Source: Sulfurovum sp. (GTDB lineage Bacteria; Campylobacterota; Campylobacteria; Campylobacterales; Sulfurovaceae). Taken from it: a stretch of 15,402 nucleotides of DNA. The stretch's first letter is position 1. Each line of letters starts with the position of its first letter. The translations under genes and the position numbers were made by a program. This document shows positions 12,223 to 15,402 of the stretch, in pieces. Under the pieces are notes generated by a model. That model saw only the letters and a program-made list of their open reading frames with translations. It was not told where the DNA came from and ran no database searches. The stretch lies in contig WGDG01000058.1 of NCBI GenBank assembly GCA_015493425.1, forward strand, positions 1 through 15,402. The letters run 5' to 3'.

Positions 12223-13671
12223 CTACTCCTCCAGTGCAGCGAAATATTCCATCTCATAGCCGCTGATAACACGTATCAAGTTGGTAGAACCCGGCACACC
12301 GGCCGGATCTCCGGCAACCAAAATGTAATTGCTCTCTTTTTGCAGCAGTTTACGCTCAAGTCCTTCAGCCATTACCTGTGCCATCATCTGTCTGAGTTTT
12401 CCCTCTTTAACAGAGAATGCCGGTACCACACCCCATACCAGTGTCAAGGTACGTGCCGTCTTCTCATCGTGCGTCACAGCATAGATAGGCCTGCTTGGAC
12501 GGTAGCGTGCTGTCTTTTTGGCAGAACCGCCCGAAGAGGTCATGGCAATAATCCCATCCGCCTCCAGACTCTCTGAAAGCCGTACGGCAGCATCATCAAT
12601 CTTGTCTCCACGGTCGTACATCGGAAACATATCAAACTTGTGGAAAGGATAGAAGGTCTCGGCCGCCTGTACCGTTTTGAACATCGTCTCCACCGCAAGC
12701 ACCGGATTATGCCCAATAGCACTCTCCTCAGAGAGCATCACCGCATCCGCTCCATCAAGCACGGCGTTGGCAACATCACTGATCTCCGCGCGTGAAGCAG
12801 TCTCTTTGGTGGTCATCGAAAGCAGCATCTGCGTAGCGACAATGACCGGTTTGCTTCGTTCATTTGCCTTCTCGACCAGCATTTTCTGTGTCAGCGGCAC
12901 TTCATAGTAGGGAATCTCTATGCCAAGGTCACCCCGTGCGACCATAATACCGTCTGAAACCTCCAGAATCGTGTCGATATTCTCCACCGCATCGAACTTC
13001 TCGATCTTTGCCAGCAGCTGCACCTTCCCGCCGTGCGCGTTTACCACCTCGCGTGCGCGCTGCATATCCTTTTCCGACTGCACGAACGATATGGCCATAA
13101 AATCAACACCGTTTGCCACACCCCATGCAATGTCCTTTCTGTCTTTTGGCGTCAAAACATCGATACCCAAGCGCGTATTGGGGAAATTGACCCCTTTGCG
13201 TGAAGAGAGCATTCCCTCATTTTCTACTTTAACAACTACACCCTCGGGACTCTTCTTTGTCACTACCGCCCGTATGATGCCGTCATAGAGGTAGATGTAC
13301 TCTCCCACCTGCAGCTGGTCGAGCACCTGCGGTTCGTTGATGCTCAGGCGGTATCTGCCCGGCGCAACCTGTTTTCCGACAATATCTTCTTTCACAAACT
13401 CAAGTGTATCTCCGCTTTTAAGCTGAAAATCTGACTCCAGCATTCCCACCCGAATTTTAGGGCCGCTGATATCCTGCAGTACGCCGGTAATAAGTCCTGT
13501 CTCCGTAACCGCTTTGCGAATACGCTCAAGGACTGTGCTGTGGTAGTCATGCGTACCGTGTGAAAAGTTGAGCCTGAAGACATTGACTCCTGCACGAATG
13601 AGCGCAACAATCTTTTCATAACTGTCCGATGCCGGCCCGATGGTCGCGATGATCTTGGTACGTTTTTTCAT
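12223..13671 (-). CDS. pyk: Pyruvate kinase
   Basis: Pyruvate kinase transfers phosphate from phosphoenolpyruvate to ADP in the last step of glycolysis. The 482-residue protein has RTKIIATIGPASDS (4-17), the active-site VFRLNFSHGTHDYH segment (about 31-44), and the family signature LLAKIEKFDAVENI with the catalytic Lys-Ile-Glu. GIMVARGDLGIEIPYYEV supplies Mg and substrate ligands, followed by KPVIVATQML and a C-terminal domain with MTSSGGSAKKTARYRP. In Campylobacterota without full glycolysis the enzyme is often used for pyruvate supply from PEP; that is background, not visible here. An AGAGGA site precedes the ATG. It is the last gene of the apparent hpt - M15 - pyk unit (12-nt gap from the peptidase gene). 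Confidence 0.97.
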   Translation of the reverse strand: MKKRTKIIATIGPASDSYEKIVALIRAGVNVFRLNFSHGTHDYHSTVLERIRKAVTETGLITGVLQDISGPKIRVGMLESDFQLKSGDTLEFVKEDIVGKQVAPGRYRLSINEPQVLDQLQVGEYIYLYDGIIRAVVTKKSPEGVVVKVENEGMLSSRKGVNFPNTRLGIDVLTPKDRKDIAWGVANGVDFMAISFVQSEKDMQRAREVVNAHGGKVQLLAKIEKFDAVENIDTILEVSDGIMVARGDLGIEIPYYEVPLTQKMLVEKANERSKPVIVATQMLLSMTTKETASRAEISDVANAVLDGADAVMLSEESAIGHNPVLAVETMFKTVQAAETFYPFHKFDMFPMYDRGDKIDDAAVRLSESLEADGIIAMTSSGGSAKKTARYRPSRPIYAVTHDEKTARTLTLVWGVVPAFSVKEGKLRQMMAQVMAEGLERKLLQKESNYILVAGDPAGVPGSTNLIRVISGYEMEYFAALEE

Positions 13672-13683
13672 GCATTATCCTCT

Positions 13684-14343
13684 CTATTTTGAAAAGTGCT
13701 GATAGTCTTTTACACCTTTCCAATCTCCACCCCATGTCCAGCCGTGTGCTTTGAAAACCTGCACCGCAGGGTCATCTTGAAGCAGTACGGCTCTGTCGGC
13801 TGCACTGTGATGCTGATGCTGTCGCTTTCGAAACTTCTGTGATGCCTTGTGGGCAATGTGCCCACTGTGGGAAATGTAGGGATTTTCAAGCGGATTGAGG
13901 TCGATCGCCCTGCCGTAGCTGTGTTTGGACCACTTTTTGCTGCCTGTGGCATTGCGGCAGTTGAAGGCAGAGGTATTGTCTGCATCAATACTCTTCCAGT
14001 CGCTGCCGCCAAAGTCACTGACAAGGCGCATCTGGCGTATGGGATATTTAAGAGCATAAAGCTTAGCAAATATCGCTGTAACATCTTTGGCTACCGCTTT
14101 GTGCACGATCATCTCTCCGGTACGCTCTTTGCCGGTAAAGTCAATATAGGTCATGGTCAAATAGCGCAAATTTTTGTAGTGAACCGGGCATCCCTCATGC
14201 CAGGAGTGCCCTTTAAGCATACGCTGTTTTATAGTATTGTCAACAGGTATGATCGCGGCATGGTATTTTCCCCATACACTTCCGGTCACAAGCAGGAAAA
14301 AGAGTATAGAAATCAAAAACTGCCTGTATGGGTTATTGACCAT
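13684..14343 (-). CDS. Exported M15-family peptidoglycan peptidase (VanY/CwlK-like)
   Basis: This 219-residue protein starts with a signal peptide or anchor (about 8-25, FLISILFFLLVTGSVWG). The peptidase domain holds the M15 zinc-site phrases. SKHSYGRAIDLNPLENPY (about 141-158) supplies His and Asp, and GWTWGGDWKGVKDYQHF near the C-terminus supplies the final His with the typical W-G-G-D-W motif of the M15C subgroup. Such enzymes cleave D-Ala-D-Ala or L-Ala-D-Glu bonds in peptidoglycan stems in the periplasm. Its ATG lies 11 nt inside the upstream hpt gene, implying coupled translation; its own ribosome-binding site is weak. pyk follows 12 nt downstream. Which peptide bond is cut cannot be told from sequence. 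Confidence 0.87.
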   Translation of the reverse strand: MVNNPYRQFLISILFFLLVTGSVWGKYHAAIIPVDNTIKQRMLKGHSWHEGCPVHYKNLRYLTMTYIDFTGKERTGEMIVHKAVAKDVTAIFAKLYALKYPIRQMRLVSDFGGSDWKSIDADNTSAFNCRNATGSKKWSKHSYGRAIDLNPLENPYISHSGHIAHKASQKFRKRQHQHHSAADRAVLLQDDPAVQVFKAHGWTWGGDWKGVKDYQHFSK

Positions 14344-14647
14344 TTAAAACTTTCTGGAGCTTTTCAATTTGTACATGCAATGACACATCTTCCCTTAGGT
14401 CATTCATTTTGTCTCCCGCCTCGATATTTCCCAGGTTATAAAGTAGTCCCTTCAGGGCATGCAGTGACTTGTCGATGGCTTCTTTTTCAGGTTCGGGTTC
14501 TGACAACAGTTGCATGAGCTTTCCAATTTCCGCTTCCAAATCACGTTTGCCCGAAAGAAGCAGTTTTTCCACCTGCTCTTCCTGAAATCCGAACTTTTCA
14601 AATTTTTTAGCTGCGATCTGCAAACTTTCTTCTACAAGCGTATTCAT
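14333..14647 (-). CDS. Stand-alone HPt-domain protein (histidine phosphotransfer)
   Basis: This 104-residue, mostly helical, charged protein carries LHALKGLLYNLGN (62-74), which matches the HPt motif H-x-L-K-G-x4-L-G, with His63 as probable phospho-acceptor. HPt proteins shuttle phosphate between receiver domains of hybrid kinases and response regulators. The region before the motif forms helices with many Glu/Lys. I prefer the ATG at 14647 because AAGGGA lies upstream. The frame extends to 14674, but a TACAAT box at 14687-14682 would put the transcript start at about that codon. A NarL-type response regulator is divergently transcribed 138 nt away, which supports a signalling role. The 3' end overlaps the M15 peptidase gene by 11 nt. 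No histidine kinase is in the window. Confidence 0.72.
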   Translation of the reverse strand: MNTLVEESLQIAAKKFEKFGFQEEQVEKLLLSGKRDLEAEIGKLMQLLSEPEPEKEAIDKSLHALKGLLYNLGNIEAGDKMNDLREDVSLHVQIEKLQKVLNGQ

Positions 14648-14666
14648 CGTACTGTTCCCTTTTGTA

Positions 14667-14692
14667 TAGTGCATATTACATATTGTACACTA
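14667..14692. promoter_or_regulatory. Imperfect palindrome in the hpt / response-regulator divergent region
   Basis: TAGTG (14667-14671) and CACTA (14688-14692) bracket a partly symmetrical AT-rich core. It covers the likely hpt -10 box (TACAAT on the minus strand, 14687-14682), so it could be an operator. Given the base composition, chance is also possible. Confidence 0.25.
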
Positions 14693-14744
14693 TTTTCCAT
14701 TTTGAAACCATACAAGCAGCTTCAAGGATATCTACCGTATAGTT

Positions 14745-14753
14745 TGCTATACT
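14745..14753 (+). promoter_or_regulatory. Extended -10 promoter of the response-regulator gene
   Basis: TGCTATACT (TGn plus TATACT) lies 32 nt upstream of the ATG at 14786, leaving a short leader with GAGAG as ribosome-binding site. No clear -35 is visible. Confidence 0.45.
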
Positions 14754-14785
14754 ATCTGACAAAAACAGTTCTACAGAGAGTAAAA

Positions 14786-15402
14786 ATGGTAAACATAGCC
14801 GTAGCAGACGATCATGAACTCATCCGTAACGGTCTTGAAATGATCATTGACACACGCAGTGATATGCAGGTTGCCGTACAGGCAGCCAGCTATCAGGAAC
14901 TTCTTGATACTTTAGAAAAAAAGCATGTTGACCTTCTTTTACTCGATCTCAACCTTGGTGACATCAATGGTCTTTCCACTATTGAACAGATTCATGCGCG
15001 TTACCCTTCTCTGCCTATTCTTGTTCTCAGTGCCTACCCAGAAGAGGTATATGCCCTGCGTGCTTTCAAAAGCGGTGCGCTGGGCTACCTGAACAAATCC
15101 GTTGTCTCTTCGGAACTGATCGATGCTATTACAACAGTATTACAGGGAAAGAGATATATCAGCAAAACATGTGAGGAGATCCTACCCCTTGGAACAGACT
15201 TGAACCCGGAAACAAAAGCCCTGGGGGAACTCCTCTCAAAAAGAGAATTTGAAGTACTTAACCTCATTGCACAGGGAAAGTCTCCAAAAGAGATAGCTGA
15301 AGAGATGGGACTTAGTCCAAAAACTGTGTCAACCTACCGTACACGCATTCTGGACAAACTTTCCCTTGAAAGCACAACCCAGCTTCAGCGTTTTGCCTAT
15401 GA
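14786..15402 (+). CDS. NarL/LuxR-family response regulator (C-terminus cut by window edge)
   Basis: 205 codons are visible and the frame is open at the right edge; the family is about 205-220 residues, so almost the whole protein is present. The receiver domain (1-120) has the acidic pair Asp8/Asp9, phospho-acceptor Asp54 in LLLLDLNLGDINGL, Ser82 in LVLSAYPEE and Lys104 in GYLNKSV, so all key residues are intact. The C-terminal LuxR-type DNA-binding domain (about 145-205) has LSKREFEVLNLIAQGKSPKE and the recognition helix SPKTVSTYRTRI. It should activate or repress promoters when phosphorylated. No kinase is adjacent inside the window; the divergent HPt protein is a possible phosphate donor. 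The gene to its right is unknown. Confidence 0.94.
   Translation, partial: MVNIAVADDHELIRNGLEMIIDTRSDMQVAVQAASYQELLDTLEKKHVDLLLLDLNLGDINGLSTIEQIHARYPSLPILVLSAYPEEVYALRAFKSGALGYLNKSVVSSELIDAITTVLQGKRYISKTCEEILPLGTDLNPETKALGELLSKREFEVLNLIAQGKSPKEIAEEMGLSPKTVSTYRTRILDKLSLESTTQLQRFAY

Noticed and set aside
13849..14517. Plus-strand open frame of 222 codons across the M15 and HPt genes
   Set aside because: It spans two real minus-strand genes and their overlap, and matches no domain.

Overview
The window looks like a chromosomal segment of a Campylobacterota (Epsilonproteobacteria) genome, probably a Sulfurovum/Sulfurimonas-like free-living bacterium. This rests on the protein style and on the neighbourhood ilvC - divergent polysaccharide deacetylase - dprA, which I recall from Campylobacter and relatives. 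Genes are densely packed on both strands with many stop/start overlaps. I see no rRNA, tRNA, CRISPR array, transposase or phage gene.

Left part (1-3738, minus strand): a four-gene unit starts with a TetR-family repressor, followed by a TolC-like outer-membrane factor, a periplasmic adaptor and an RND pump that runs off the left edge. The first two junctions are 4-nt ATGA overlaps and the third is a 9-nt gap. A perfect 13-bp palindrome next to a TATAAT box upstream of tetR suggests that the repressor controls the whole tripartite pump.

Middle part (3739-9263): an RhlE-like DEAD-box helicase converges on a secreted GH3 (NagZ-like) hydrolase. A 345-nt AT-rich spacer follows, holding a possible 34-aa small ORF with a very strong Shine-Dalgarno sequence and a structured, GGA-rich (C-rich on the other strand) element. 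Then come an exported thioredoxin-fold protein, dprA, a DoxX-family membrane protein and a membrane-anchored divergent polysaccharide deacetylase.

The most unusual material surrounds ilvC (9583-10611). Directly after ilvC lie two tandem copies of a structured element, in exact 120-nt register and about 73% identical. At least ten base pairs differ at both partners yet keep pairing, tandem G-A mismatches are conserved, and an apical core (AAAGGAGC ... TGACTG) is shared. Upstream of ilvC, in the 5' leader of the nfeD-qmcA operon, a third long hairpin (13-bp perfect stem) carries the same apical words (CAAAGGAGC ... GACTGC). I think this is a family of structured intergenic repeats, possibly REP-like or a conserved RNA. 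I cannot match it to a named family.

Right part (10881-15402): the NfeD/SPFH membrane-protein pair (plus strand) converges on a minus-strand unit hpt - M15 peptidase - pyk. Divergent from hpt is a NarL-type response regulator cut by the right edge. An HPt-motif protein beside a response regulator suggests a phosphorelay.

Four convergent gene pairs (rhlE/GH3, thioredoxin/dprA, doxX/deacetylase, qmcA/pyk) end within -4 to +6 nt of each other, leaving no room for ordinary terminators.
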